Shown here: piece by piece, positions 23,926 to 35,231 of the stretch
Layout of the letters: each line of letters opens with the position of its first letter
Position numbering within the stretch: the stretch's first letter is position 1
From: Linyphia triangularis
Lineage: Eukaryota; Arthropoda; Arachnida; Araneae; Linyphiidae
DNA length: 64,000 nt
NCBI GenBank assembly: GCA_963978545.1
Contig: OZ021723.1
Location: forward strand, 97,108,002 to 97,172,001
Direction of reading: 5' to 3'
The notes under the pieces: generated by a model
Seen by the model: only the letters and a program-made list of their open reading frames with translations
Databases searched by the model: none
Told to the model about the DNA's origin: nothing
Position numbers and translations under genes: made by a program

Positions 23926-25402
23926 TATAGCGTTCTAGCCCTCTGAGCGTCCAGGGAATGGGCGAAATTATACAGTTGTTTTCCCTGCAATAATTTTTAA
24001 ATTATATTTCTGATTCAAATATATATATATATTTTTTTTTTAATTATTTATTATTTATTTTGTTTTAAGTAGGTTTTAAACTATCATTCTGATAAAAATA
24101 TTTAAAAAAATATTTTATTTTACATTTTATTTATAAATTTAAAAAGGTTGTGTATTGCTGGGAAAACTGGGGATCAAAGGACATATATATACGCTCATGA
24201 CCCTCAGAAGGCTAGTGGCTAATTTAGACTTTTTGTGGGGCTTTGAATTGCGCGTTACGAGATATATAAGAAGTTTTCCAACTTAAATATACCTTACTGT
24301 CTATCAAGAAGCAACAACCATTAGAGGATGGATTTATTCCCTCGTGTTTTAAACTTTTAATGTTTTATAATGATAATGTGAACATTTTCACCCACTTTTT
24401 CCAACTTTGTGGGAGTATACAGTAAGTAGCGAAACTAAATTATACGTGTCTTTGCTACTGAAATTTATAATTTCTCAGATATTATTTTATACAATGATAT
24501 CTCTGACACTTTCCCATCGTATTTTTATTCAATTATTATGACTACAGCTTTGCATAATCAAAGTATAATTTAAAGCAAAGATAAATTCGTATAACGTCTA
24601 AAAAGTGGGATTTGTGTAAGTATCTCGTCTTTTCGTCCAAAAAGTATGCACTGATTGTTGAATTGTCGCATCAAAGATATTTGTTTGTAAGGGATAATGG
24701 TGTCCCGGAATCTCGCAAAGTTCCCATAGACGCTACTTTACATCTTCTCAGAAACTATAAGAGATATTGAATTGAAACTTTTTGCTGTGATAAATCATAC
24801 ATTATTCATTACTTTAACCTGAACTTTTTAAATTATATTGGCCTAGTTGCTTAAAAAATAATTGCTTACTTAACCATTACCAGACAAATATTAAAAAAAA
24901 ACACGTTTTGTATTGTTTAAAGTTAAGTAAGTTTTTTTTTATTGGATCAATATTTCTATAATCCCATTTTGAAGTAAGTAGCAATAATTAATGAATATGT
25001 CGATTTTAAAATTTTGTTCTTAGTTGTAATAGCTGCTGAGAAAAGTAACATTAAACATTAAAAAATATAGTACTGAAAAATCAAGTTTACAGTAAACAAT
25101 CACCTTAATTCAGAATGGACCGGAACCATATGTTTGTTTGCAGTTAATAGTTCTAATATAGGTATTGTAAAGTTTTATATATCTCTGTAAACAGCTATTT
25201 GAAACAATTAACATTTCAAAATCCACTTTTACTGTGATTTTTAATTCAAAATATCTTTTCTGTCTGTTAGCATATTCAGTCTAAGTAATTTAAGGTTTAA
25301 CTTGAAAAGTACCTCACAGAATAATGTCTTTGCATATTACACTGCTGTTACATGTTTTAATAAACTACATGCATAGCACTGAAAAGCTTTTTTATTTTAC
25401 AG
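23926..25402. other. AT-rich stretch upstream of coding exon 1
   Basis: No gene or complete mobile element. The last 20 bases form the polypyrimidine tract and acceptor of the receptor exon. Confidence 0.4.
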
Positions 25403-25489
25403 GGATGTAAATGAATTTCGATACTACCAAAAATAATTCACTTCAACTTCGACAATAACCTTTATCGACTCAGAAATATACCTCTAAAC
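25403..25489 (+). promoter_or_regulatory. 5' leader of the receptor mRNA with two upstream ORFs
   Basis: This is the untranslated part of the first coding exon. A T-rich tract ending in TTTTACAG at 25402 is a good 3' splice acceptor, so at least one noncoding exon probably lies further upstream; its position was not found. The leader opens with ATGTAA at 25405-25410, a start codon followed at once by a stop. Directly after it, a second ATG at 25411 opens a 15-codon frame that ends in TAA at 25456-25458. Both precede the receptor start at 25490, and such arrangements usually lower translation of the main frame. The alternative is that transcription starts inside this exon and skips one or both ATGs. 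Confidence 0.6.
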
Positions 25490-25502
25490 ATGGATTACGA
25501 AG
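25490..25502 (+). CDS. Class A GPCR, coding exon 1 (start codon, 4 codons plus 1 base)
   Basis: The ATG at 25490 sits in a strong context (A at -3, G at +4). It encodes M-D-Y-E plus the first base of the next codon, then reaches a consensus donor, GAAG/gtaagt. When joined to the acceptor at 37850, the split codon becomes GAC (Asp) and runs in frame into M-N-I-S at 37853. The mature N-terminus would thus be five residues longer than if the internal ATG at 37853 were used. Evidence is positional: donor, acceptor and frame agree, and no stop arises at the junction. The exon is too short for similarity to help. The internal ATG of exon 2 remains an alternative start for transcripts that lack this exon. 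Confidence 0.68.
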
Positions 25503-25634
25503 GTAAGTCAATCCTTTTTTTTTTTTTTTTAATTGTCTTTTCTGCAATCTTTAAATCCCAAATCCCTCTTAGATTCTTAGGAATACATCTTATGTCAGTG
25601 ACTTAGTAATTATTTTTGAATTTAGTCCAAAGAG

Positions 25635-25728
25635 CTGGATATTTAACATACAATAATGAATTGATATTTAACATACAATAATGAATTGATATTTAACATA
25701 CAATAATGAATAGATATTTAACATGCAA
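25635..25728 (+). repeat. 25-bp tandem repeat, four units
   Basis: GATATTTAACATACAATAAT plus GAATT is repeated almost without change; the last unit has ATGC for ATAC. Confidence 0.85.
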
Positions 25729-25949
25729 AAAAAAAATATTCGATTAAGTTTTAAACAATACATAATACTAGCAACAAATTTTGAGGAAAATAGTGGAATG
25801 AAAATTTTTGAATATATCCACTACATAAACGTTACTTTTAAAACTGAATAAGTAACTCAGCCGAAAGAAACTGTTCTATACATGGTGTCTGATTCAAAAT
25901 ATCCCTACTTTCAGCAGTCGACTAAACAAAATCTATTAATAAAAATAAG

Positions 25950-27796
25950 ACTTCTAATATTCTCTTATTACATAGTATTTTTTCTTCCAACATGGTCCAT
26001 AGCTACCCCATAAAGATGCAATCTATGTACTACATTATGTACATAACATTCTGACTAGGTGCATACACCATACACGTCGAGTAGCAACTTCACACAACAC
26101 GAAATCAAACAGGGACATACCCTGAAACAACAAACCACGAAGTTTTTAATATTCTGTACGGAACATTAAAAACTGCCTTCTATTGGTATGACTTCTAATA
26201 TTCTCTTATTACATAATATTTTTTCTTACAACATGGTTCATAGTTACTCCATAAAGATACGATCTATGTACTACATTATGTACATAACATTCTGACTAGG
26301 TGCATACACCATACACGTCGAGTAGCAACTTCACACAACACGAAATCAAACAGGGACATACCCTGAAACAACAAACCACGAAAATTTTAATATTCTGTAC
26401 GGAACATTAAAAACTGCCTTCTATTGGTATGACTTCTAATATTCTCTTATTACATAATATTTTTTCTTACAACATGGTTCATAGTTACTCCATAAAGATA
26501 CGATCTATGTACTACATTATGTACATAACATTCTGACTAGGTGCATACACCATACACGTCGAGTAGCAACTTCACACAACACGAAATCAAACAGGGACAT
26601 ACCCTGAAACAACAAACCACGAAAATTTTAATATTCTGTACGGAACATTAAAAACTGCCTTCTATTGGTATGACTTCTAATATTCTCTTATTACATAATA
26701 TTTTTTCTTACAACATGGTTCATAGTTACTCCATAAAGATACGATCTATGTACTACATTATGTACATAACATTCTGACTAGGTGCATACACCATACACGT
26801 CGAGTAGCAACTTCACACAACACGAAATCAAACAGGGACATACCCTGAAACAACAAACCACGAAGTTTTTAATATTCTGTACGGAACATTAAAAACTGCC
26901 TTCTATTGGTATGACTTCTAATATTCTCTTATTACATAATATTTTTTCTTACAACATGGTTCATAGTTACTCCATAAAGATACGATCTATGTACTACATT
27001 ATGTACATAACATTCTGACTAGGTGCATACACCATACACGTCGAGTAGCAACTTCACACAACACGAAATCAAACAGCCGACCAAACGATATAAGAGGTTA
27101 GCGTGCTAGCTTCTTGACTGCGAGGTAGCGGGTTCGAGTCCCGTGTTGGCATGGATGTTTGTAAATGTATGTTGGCTTGTCTAATGACGAATGTTTCGGC
27201 GCATTATAGCCCTCGTGTTGCTGACGGCGCAAGATAATCTGAAAACAACCAACCAACCACAAAATCAAACAGCGACATAACCTGAAACAACAAACCACGA
27301 AGTTTTTAACATTGTGTACGGAACACTAAAAACTGCCTTCTATTGATATGACTTCTAACACTCTCCTATTACATAATATTTTTTCTTACAACATAGTTCA
27401 TAGTTACCCCATAAAGATACAATCTATGTACTACATTATGTACATATCATTCTGACTCGATACATACCCCAGAAACGAACCCCAGCGGTACGTCGAGTAG
27501 CAAACTTCACACAACACAAAATCAAACAGCGACATAACCTGAAACAACAAACCACGAAGTTTTTAACATTGTGTACGGAACACTAAAAACTGCCTTCTAT
27601 TGATATGACTTCTAACACTCTCTTATTACATAATATTTTTTCTTACAACATAGTTCATAGTTACCCCATAAAGATACAATCTATGTATTACATTATGTAC
27701 ATATCATTCTGACTAAGTACATACCCAAGAAACGTCGAGTAGCAACTTCACGCAACACGAAATCAAACAGCGACATACCCTGAAACAACAAACCAC
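25950..27796 (+). repeat. 241-bp satellite-like array, about seven units, split by a SINE
   Basis: The landmark GTCGAGTAGCAACTTCAC lies at 26076, 26317, 26558, 26799 and 27040, an exact 241-base period. Two more units follow a SINE insertion (landmarks at 27492 and 27734). The first five are almost identical, while the two after the SINE share private changes (ACATAGTTCATAGTTACCCC, ATATCATTCTGAC) and one carries a 15-base insertion. The unit shares a core with the 188-bp array at 17517-17950. All lies in receptor intron 1. Confidence 0.92.
27077..27258 (+). mobile_element. tRNA-derived SINE, copy d, inside the 241-bp array
   Basis: Flanks ACGAAATCAAACAG (27063-27076) and ACAAAATCAAACAG (27259-27272) repeat with one mismatch. 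The other array units give the empty site, confirming the insertion. The A box is damaged (GATATAAGAGGTTAGCGTG), the B box GGGTTCGAGTCC intact. Confidence 0.92.
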
Positions 27797-27821
27797 GTCC
27801 TTCTAGTAGTTTTTGTCTTAC

Positions 27822-27915
27822 CGGCAAGAAAGTAGTCTTCGTGAAAGTAATTACGGTTGAGATCTCCGAGAAGAAAACCCGCAACTAAAGCAAAGGTAAG
27901 AAGCGGTACGTGCAT
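27822..27915 (-). other. Exon-like reading frame with signal-peptide character (speculative)
   Basis: On the minus strand an ATG at 27913-27915 opens a frame beginning MHVPLLTFALVAGFLLG. This is a hydrophobic stretch that would serve as a signal peptide, followed by DLNRNYFHEDYFLAG. At 27821 the frame meets a consensus donor (GCCG/gtaagaca). The sequence is more GC-rich than its surroundings and directly abuts the 241-bp array. The start context is poor (C at -3) and no partner exon was found. It lies antisense in receptor intron 1. It could be the first exon of a small secreted peptide gene or mere chance. Confidence 0.17.
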
Positions 27916-28698
27916 CCGGCAAAATTACTCACAAAGTAATATTTGTGCTGACAGAAGAAGAGAGCCGAACCAGATTAAAATGGATCTCTAATGGGGCGGA
28001 AGAGCTTCGACGTCTCCAGTGTTTTCTGGAGAAAAAGTTCAAAAGAGAAAATTACATTCGCTTTAGTTTACAGTTTAGTTTTTTGTAAACCTCTTTTGTT
28101 TTGAATTGTTCTTTCAACTAAAGAGTTGTTTTTTTTTTTAACTTGAATTGTTTCAGTAATGCGTGTTTTGTTATTAAATTCTATAATGTGCTTAATGTTA
28201 CACAATTCATTAATGTAATTACGGATGGACAAAAGACTTAGTTGGAAGAAAACTGGGTGTTTTTCTATGAAATTCTATGTAAACCGTATTATGTTATTAA
28301 TATAAAGTGATTCAAAAGTACGAGAATTAAAAGGGAAAAAAAAAATATGATTTGCTTATAATTCACAGTGAAAGTGCTTTGAATCAACATAAGACGCTGC
28401 AAGTATCGCAAAGAAACTGTGTAGTGTTACTTAATTAAGTTTATTTTTAAATAACTAATCGTTAGTAAGGTTTAATGGGGTAGAAAGCTGGGTCTTAATT
28501 AATACAATTTTGTAGTAGAATGAAAAGTAATTAAATGTAGTGTTAAAAAAATGCACAACTTTCTTTCTTCGTGGACAAAAACTTAACTATTTCAATCAAA
28601 ACAGAAGTAAATAGTTAACAAACTATATATTTCTCCAACTTTGTGTACATTTTTTTATCTCCCAATTTGTGCAATAAATGTATTGTTTTTATATATAA
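27916..28698. other. Intronic stretch, no genes seen
   Basis: A G+C-richer part continues to about 28030 and then returns to AT-rich sequence. Confidence 0.35.
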
Positions 28699-29720
28699 CT
28701 AGCTGCGTGTCCCCGCTTTGCGGAGACCCATTGTCATTGTGTAAAAGACCTAGCTTTTAACGCTTGCCGAACCAGGCTCACTTCGCTCGTTGAAAAGTTA
28801 ATTGATAGGTAAGCCCCCGACTCGCTTTGCTCACTGAAATGGTCATTGCTGAGCAAACATATGCTCATTTCACTTGCTGAAAGGTTAAATGCTACGTAAA
28901 CACTTAATATTAGACCACCTCTCCCGGTTAAGAAACAAAATAAATTTTCCTGTGAAACAATAACCCTTCAACCTTTGTCACTCCCCCGAGACTAATTTAA
29001 CATTTTGTCTGTGAGAAACAAATTTACAACGCCAGTACTACCTATGTTTAAAGTTTTTGAGTCATACGCTTATTGGAAGTCACATTGCAAAGAAACTTTG
29101 AGAAATAAAAAGATTAATTTAAAAAAAATGATTGAAATTTTAACATTATGTGCGTCGAAAGTACAATAAGAAGGCCAAAACCACTCATGTTTAAAATTTT
29201 AGAGTTCTATACTTGAAATAAAGCCAGAATAACATAAGAAAAAAATCCTTACATCACGGGGAAAAAAAACGTAATCCCGATCTACAATTGAAAGAGAAAA
29301 CGCGATTGGAGTGGGGAAACTCTCCTCTATAAGCGAAGTCGAAATGTAGTCTATTCTTTCATGTCGTCTATTTCTTTCTATGCTATCCCGAGGTTCATTT
29401 CTATTGTACCTTTTGATGTGTGCGGTGACGCGTTGAAAAAAGGAAGCAAAAAAAAAAAAAAATCAAAATTTTAACATTTTGGGAGGAAAATTCAAAATTA
29501 TAAGGCTAAAACTACTTACGTTGAAATTTTTAGAGGAATACGCATGTTTAAAGTTACTCAACAAAACAAAATTAAAAATTAATTAAAATTTTAATATTAT
29601 GTTTTAAAAGGCTATAACTAATTATGTTTAAAATTTCACAGCTCTACGCATACTAGAAGTCACTTTCTATAAAGACACAAGAATAGAGCCACACACACAC
29701 AAACATACCCTTATTTTATT
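28699..29720 (+). mobile_element. Composite repeat beginning CTAGCTGCGTGTCCCCGC
   Basis: Starts with CTAGCTGCGTGTCCCCGCTT, a GC-rich head of the type seen at the ends of many arthropod retroelements. It continues with degenerate CACTTCGCTCGTTGAAAAG units (28780, 28815, 28870). It then carries segments matching the ~140-bp array at 19.5-20.4 kb (AAGGCCAAAACCACTCATG, AAGGCTAAAACTACTTACG). No reverse transcriptase frame is present, so the class is unresolved. Confidence 0.4.
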
Positions 29721-30268
29721 ATTTTAGATAGGTTGCAAGGAAATTATGAAGAATTAAAAACTAACTGAATGCTACAAAACTGTACAAAAGGTGCGGTAAA
29801 GATTGTACCTCTTATGAGGAGCATTAAAATAGTTGTCCCAAAAGTAAGACCCGATCTTTTATAATGGGAAATCGTTGCTGCTGATTCGGAATATCGGATT
29901 GCTAATTTTTACCCACCTATTGTCATCCAATCCAGCTAAATCTTGGCAGATAGATTTGTTCAGGATAACAAAGTATTCAATTAAGTTTGGGGGCAAAAAA
30001 GAGTCAGTAAATAGTTTGGAACTGATGTTTTCTAAATAATTATCAAACACTATGAAAACTCGATCTAACAAAATAAGTTGCAATTGCACATAAAAATTGG
30101 CAATACATTTAAAATATTTATATTAAAAACTTCGTTTTTAAATGTTATATTACTAAAAAGTTAAATTAATTTATAACACTGCTAATACTAATGAACATCA
30201 GTGTACTGATCTCAGCTACAAACGAAAACACATTTTGCTTGCAGATTTACTTTAAGTTCAATAAATAT

Positions 30269-31022
30269 TGTTGCGTGGTCGGGTTCGAATGATTTGAAGC
30301 CAAAGCAGATCAAAACTTGCAGAAACTTATTCCCATATAATTCTTCACAGACTCTCTTACAGCTCCAGAACTTCTCGTTCTAGAAGACACAATACAGCTC
30401 TTTGCACAACAATAGAGCACAAAAAAGCAGTTAAAAACTTGACAACACAACTGCTAAATCGTCGCAAAAGACAATGCGATACAGTTCGCTTTGGAACTAC
30501 TCGGAATGTTCACTGAGACTCAGTAAATCCAGTCATCTAACGGACTCGGCTAACAACTAACTCAGTGACTCAAAATCAATCAACTCCTCACCCGCTCTCC
30601 TGAGCTTTTTATAGGGGAGGGGAACATACGTGAACCTTCTTGAGAAACTCCTTGAGGTAGATATTTGGAGAACTTTCCAGATCGTAGTCGAAAAGTCCTA
30701 TACATGTACATGGTGACCGAAAATGTCGCCAAATGGTCGCCAAATTTGGCGACAAAAATTAATCTCCAAAACCGTCACCAACTTGGCTCTATCTCGCCAA
30801 TTTGGCGAGATTGCCATTACCATAATGTTAAATGCCCTGCTCCTTAAAACTGACTTCCCAGAGTTACCTCTGTAAAACTCGTTATCAAGCATCAAGAGAT
30901 TCATTGCAGGGAAACAAACTAAAGGCGAACTATTGCACTACCTTATGCAAAATGTACATAAATTTTCCTATTTACAAAATTAACACTACGAAACATTTAC
31001 AAATATACAAAAATTCGTAACA
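30269..31022 (-). mobile_element. Solo LTR, copy A
   Basis: A 754-bp unit with TGTTGCG at one end and CGTAACA at the other, flanked by ATAT on both sides (30265-30268 and 31023-31026). TG...CA ends and a 4-bp ATAT duplication fit an LTR of a Ty3/gypsy-type retrotransposon. Orientation is taken from the reverse strand, where copy D shows TATATAAG. Inside are clustered TTGGCGA/TCGCCAA motifs. No internal protein-coding region is attached. Confidence 0.75.
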
Positions 31023-31684
31023 ATATGATCTCCATCTGAATAAGCTACAAATAAGTAATGCCAATTTAAAATGAAAAGAAAAATATTACCAAACACGTTC
31101 TTGCAAGAAACAAATCGACGTTGAAAGGAAAAGCAACTTATTTCCTCACTGAGAAAATTTAACGCTTTCAAGTAAAATCCAAATAATTCCGAAAATATTT
31201 AAGAAATGTTACTCAAAACAATTTAACAAAGACTCCCCCAACACAAAAGAACTCTCTGGTGTGTTACCTTAAACTAATGACGTCATTATGGATTTTCTTT
31301 TCTGCACAAAAAGAAGAAAGAATTGAGCTGTGAAAATATAATGAAGCCTTGCGGTCCTGCAAGAGCTCGCAATCTGTCAATCTAAGCATTTCTTTCGGTT
31401 TCTGTTAAGCGAGGGAAGCTCTTAATTCATTCACCGTTTAAAGTTATGCCTGGTTTAAATAATTATCGAACGTAGAAGATCTGTTGACTAAAAATTTAAC
31501 GACATTTTAAGTGCTTTAATCTTTTTGGAACATGATTGCCACTTTTTTTAATACGTAAATTATTGTTGCCATTTTATTTAACTAAATATGAGAGAAATAT
31601 GAGTTTTACTCAGTTGCAGCAAGCAACTTTTGTTCTTTTATTTATATTCATCGTAAATTAGTTAAACGCACAATGAAATAATAT

Positions 31685-32463
31685 TGTTGCGTTGGTGGAT
31701 TCGAAAGATTTGAAGCCAAAGCAGATCAAAACTTGCAGATATTTATTCCAATATCACTCTTCACAGATTCCTTTACAATTCCAGAACTTCTCGTTCTAGT
31801 AGACACAATACAGCTCTTTTCACAACAATAGAGCACAAAACTTTAGTTAGTTAAAAACTTTACAACACAACTGCTAAAATCACTGCAAAAGACAATGCAA
31901 TACAGTTCGCTTTCGGAACTCTCTTCTGAATGCTCACTGAGACTCAGTATCTCAATACAGTAATTCCAGTCAACTCATTGACTCAACTCAGTCAACTAAC
32001 TACTACTCCCCGCTCACTTGGCCGGTCTTATATAGTGGAGGCGAACATTCTTGAAACTTCTAGAGGTAGACATTTGGAGAACTTTCCAGATCGTAGTCGA
32101 AAAATCCTATACATGTAAATGGGGACCGAAAATGTCGCCAAATGGTCTCCACGTTTGGCGCCATTTGGCGATTTCTCACCAAATTTGGCAACAAAAGTTA
32201 GTTGCCAAAACCATCGCCAACTTGGCTCTATCTCGCCAATTTGGTGAGATTGCCATTACCATAATGTTCAATGCCCTGCTCCTTGTAAAACTCGCTTCCC
32301 AGCGTTATCTCTGTAAAACTCGTTATCAAGCATTAAGACACACATTGCGGGGAAGCAAACTAACGACGAACCATTGCACTGCCTTATGCGAAATGCACAT
32401 AAGTTTTCCTATTTACAAAATTAACACTACGAAATATTTACAAATATACAAAATTTCGCAACA
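31685..32463 (-). mobile_element. Solo LTR, copy B
   Basis: A 779-bp unit, the same family and direction as copy A, TGTTGCG to CGCAACA, with ATAT on both sides (31681-31684 and 32464-32467). Each of A and B has its own flanking ATAT, and only 660 bases separate them. They therefore look like two independent solo LTRs rather than the two ends of one element. Copy B ends exactly where repeat R2 copy 2 begins. Confidence 0.75.
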
Positions 32464-32925
32464 ATATAACCCATAAAAATGTTTTAATATATATCTATTA
32501 TATACATTGCCTATTTTTATATTCATTAACAAAGCGCCGTTTTTGCTTCCAGTGTGAGCTTGGTGTTGACATTTCACTTCAAATACCAAAAACTTCTTTA
32601 TCAGCAAAGTATACGTTAAATTACTTTTTAAAATTTATTCATTCAAAATGAATGTGAATTTATGCACTCACATCCAAATATGTTTTATTTATTCTAATTA
32701 AAACAATTTATTTGTTTCGTAAAAGCGGTCTTTTAGTGATAATGACAGGCCTCATAATGTGATAGAATGCATTGTCATCGAATCTATCTGCCGAGTTTCA
32801 GCCCGATTGGATGACGGCAAAGGGGTTAATTAAGCTTCCGCAGATTTGCCCGCCTACTGCATATACAGCCTCCCCCTCTTCCACACACACAAAATCGAAG
32901 TTAATATAAAGGATTTAAAAAAAAA
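32464..32925 (+). repeat. Dispersed repeat family R2, copy 2
   Basis: Collinear with 12785-13503 but without the MITE. Landmarks are ATAACCCATAAAAATG, CACTCACATCCAAATATG, CTATCTGCCGAGTTTCAGCC, GGATGACGGCAAAGGGGTTA and ACAAAATCGAAGTTAAT. Confidence 0.7.
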
Positions 32926-33817
32926 AAACTTAATATCATACAAAGAGTCTAGCATAGAACAATTTGAAAACCTTTTCAAATCACCAGGCTCCAAAAAATT
33001 CCCAATGCAATCTTAACTACCTTTCATCAATTTGCAATTCGAAACGCGTAAGCGTAGTTGGAAACTAACCAAAATTAAAGAGACAAACTACTAATTTAAA
33101 AATATATTCAATAGGGGTATCCCAGGAGAGGCCAAACAAAAAAATCCGAAAATGCCAGGTCTCACTTTCTAAAAATTATCTTTCTCAAATAATATGATAT
33201 TACGAAAAAATTCAAGACACTTAACTAAGTTTTAGAGATCCCTAAGCTAATGTAAAATAGAGAATTCATTCAAATTTTGAATTTCTAATTAATAATATGC
33301 AGATTGTAGAATTTCTACAAAGCTTCTCTTACATTTATTTTTGTCAAAATTTGTTTAAGAATATTTTATCATATTCAACCATGATCTCATCTGATGGCAT
33401 ATTTTTATAACATTTTTTGATTAAAATTTATAACTATAAAAATATATAATGAGTACCGTATTTCATTTTTATCGTTACTCTTCTGAAGTTCTTTCATATT
33501 TATTAATGTGATGAATTTCATTCAAGTAATAGAAGTTACAATATTTATAATTTCTAGCATTAATAATAAATATAATTTTAAAACGTTGAGGAATGTGTAG
33601 TAAAATACATTCAGATGATGTTACAAACCCCGAAGGTAATAAATATAAACTACATAGTCGCAGATACAATACTACTTCAAGAGTTCTTGCTGCTTCAAAT
33701 TAAAGAAACTTCAGTATTAGAAAGTCTATAATTATAATATCATCCATAATAAATGAGGAAAAAAAGCTTCTCTTACTCTACCTAAGCATCTAACTGTCTA
33801 TAAAATCCATACTTCTT
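32926..33817. other. Intronic AT-rich stretch, no genes seen
   Basis: Only chance frames were seen. Confidence 0.4.
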
Positions 33818-34390
33818 TTAAGGAGGTCCGGTACTGAAAATAAAAGAAAAACTTTTTTTATGTACATTTTTATGTCAAAAATTTATTTTATGTATGAGAT
33901 ACTATTTATATATCTTTGAGAAAATGTTTTTTTTAAATATTGTGTTTAGTTATTTAAAAAAAAATTAAAAACCAAGAAAAATCCATAATAATTGATGTTT
34001 GCGTATTTTGATATAAGTCAAGAAAAAAGAATTTTTTTTTCAAAGTGAAAGCTTCCTTTAATACATAATTATATAAAGAAAATTTTGGCTTCACAGAATT
34101 TTGATAGGTGAATTAAAAAAAATTAAAAAAATTCTCAAAGTTAAAATATTGAAATTTTTGCTTTTTTTTATGTTATCTTTTACGCTAAATGTTATATTTT
34201 AAAACAGGAATTAAAAAAATAAAATTCTGTGAAGACAAAATATTTGAAACTATATAAATTAAATGCTCCAAAAATTTGAATAGCCAATTGTTAATGGTTC
34301 TGGAGATATATCCATTTGAATATGCAACATCTGTGAAAAACTGTAGTGCTCGAAAAACGCACTTTAAGCAGACGCTTCAAGGTGTTACGC
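33818..34390. repeat. A/T-rich repeat R3, likely copy 2
   Basis: Begins TTTTAAGGAGGTCCGGTACTG, like the openings at 14264 and 56248, and contains long A/T-rich segments with little base complexity. The right border is uncertain. Confidence 0.3.
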
Positions 34391-35204
34391 CCAATCAGAG
34401 ATGTTTAAATCACAGGTAATTTTGTGGCGTTCTAATCACCGGAGGAATAAGATAAAAACATCAATCTCTTCAGGAATGTATGAACTATTTTTTAAAATCA
34501 GAAAAAAATTTGGGATTTTTGAAGAAATTTCGGTAATGGACCCCTTTAAAAAAAGTATCGTTCATTGGGAACGCCACCGTTTTTGCCGTGAAACTGCTGA
34601 ACATTCAAATGCACAGTTTGAAACATTAGAGTCAGTATTTCTTACGGATGGCAAATTGTCATCCAATTTGCAATCAAATTTCCCATCAAATAGAAAAGGA
34701 AAGATCGATCGTTTATAAGTAATACTAGTTTCTTTCTTGCAAGAGGGAAGAATTAAGCTTCTTGTCGTTTTAAGTTATCGTTAATAACTGGCAAAGCAGC
34801 AACTGATACTGTTTTCGATTCTTACTATCACGGAAGTGTGAATTCAAAGCAATTTGTGTGTGTTTTTATACAGTGGCAACAAATTGCATAGTATTCAATA
34901 AAGCGTGCACTCTCTTTGAGCAAGAATGGACAAGTTGAGCATTTTTTTTTTTAATTTTTTTATTTTATTAAGAGTGACGAAAGACAACCAAAATTAGAAA
35001 TTTTTTTTTAAATCCGTTTAATATTTCTCGAGTTATCCGAGTTTCAATTTCCCACTTTTAAAAGCGCGGCAAAAACGAGACTAGCTTAGCTGTGACGTCA
35101 CCCTACGTCATAATCCTATTTTTGTTTCGCGCGATCTTGGAAACTATCGTGAACTTATTCGCATTGCTATAGCACGTTTAGCTTCTTTTTACTTTTTTTA
35201 AATC
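34391..35204. other. Unassigned stretch with one 105-codon frame
   Basis: A plus-strand frame at 34401-34718 (HWERHRFCRETAEHSNAQFE in its middle) shows no domain I recognise and has no clear splice sites. From 35050 to 35170 a G+C-richer block with TGACGTCA at 35093 and TTTCGCGCGAT directly precedes the THAP fragment and may be its promoter. Confidence 0.3.
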
Positions 35205-35231
35205 TTGTATTCTTTTAATCTGTTTAAAATT

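Noticed and set aside
30269..32463. A complete small retrotransposon bounded by LTRs A and B
   Set aside because: Each LTR has its own ATAT on both sides, and the 660-bp spacer has no primer-binding site or coding content that I recognise.
30665..32476. Frames of 60-141 codons around the LTR copies
   Set aside because: Near-identical frames appear in other LTR copies (59575-59946, 60693-60926); they are LTR DNA, not gag or pol.
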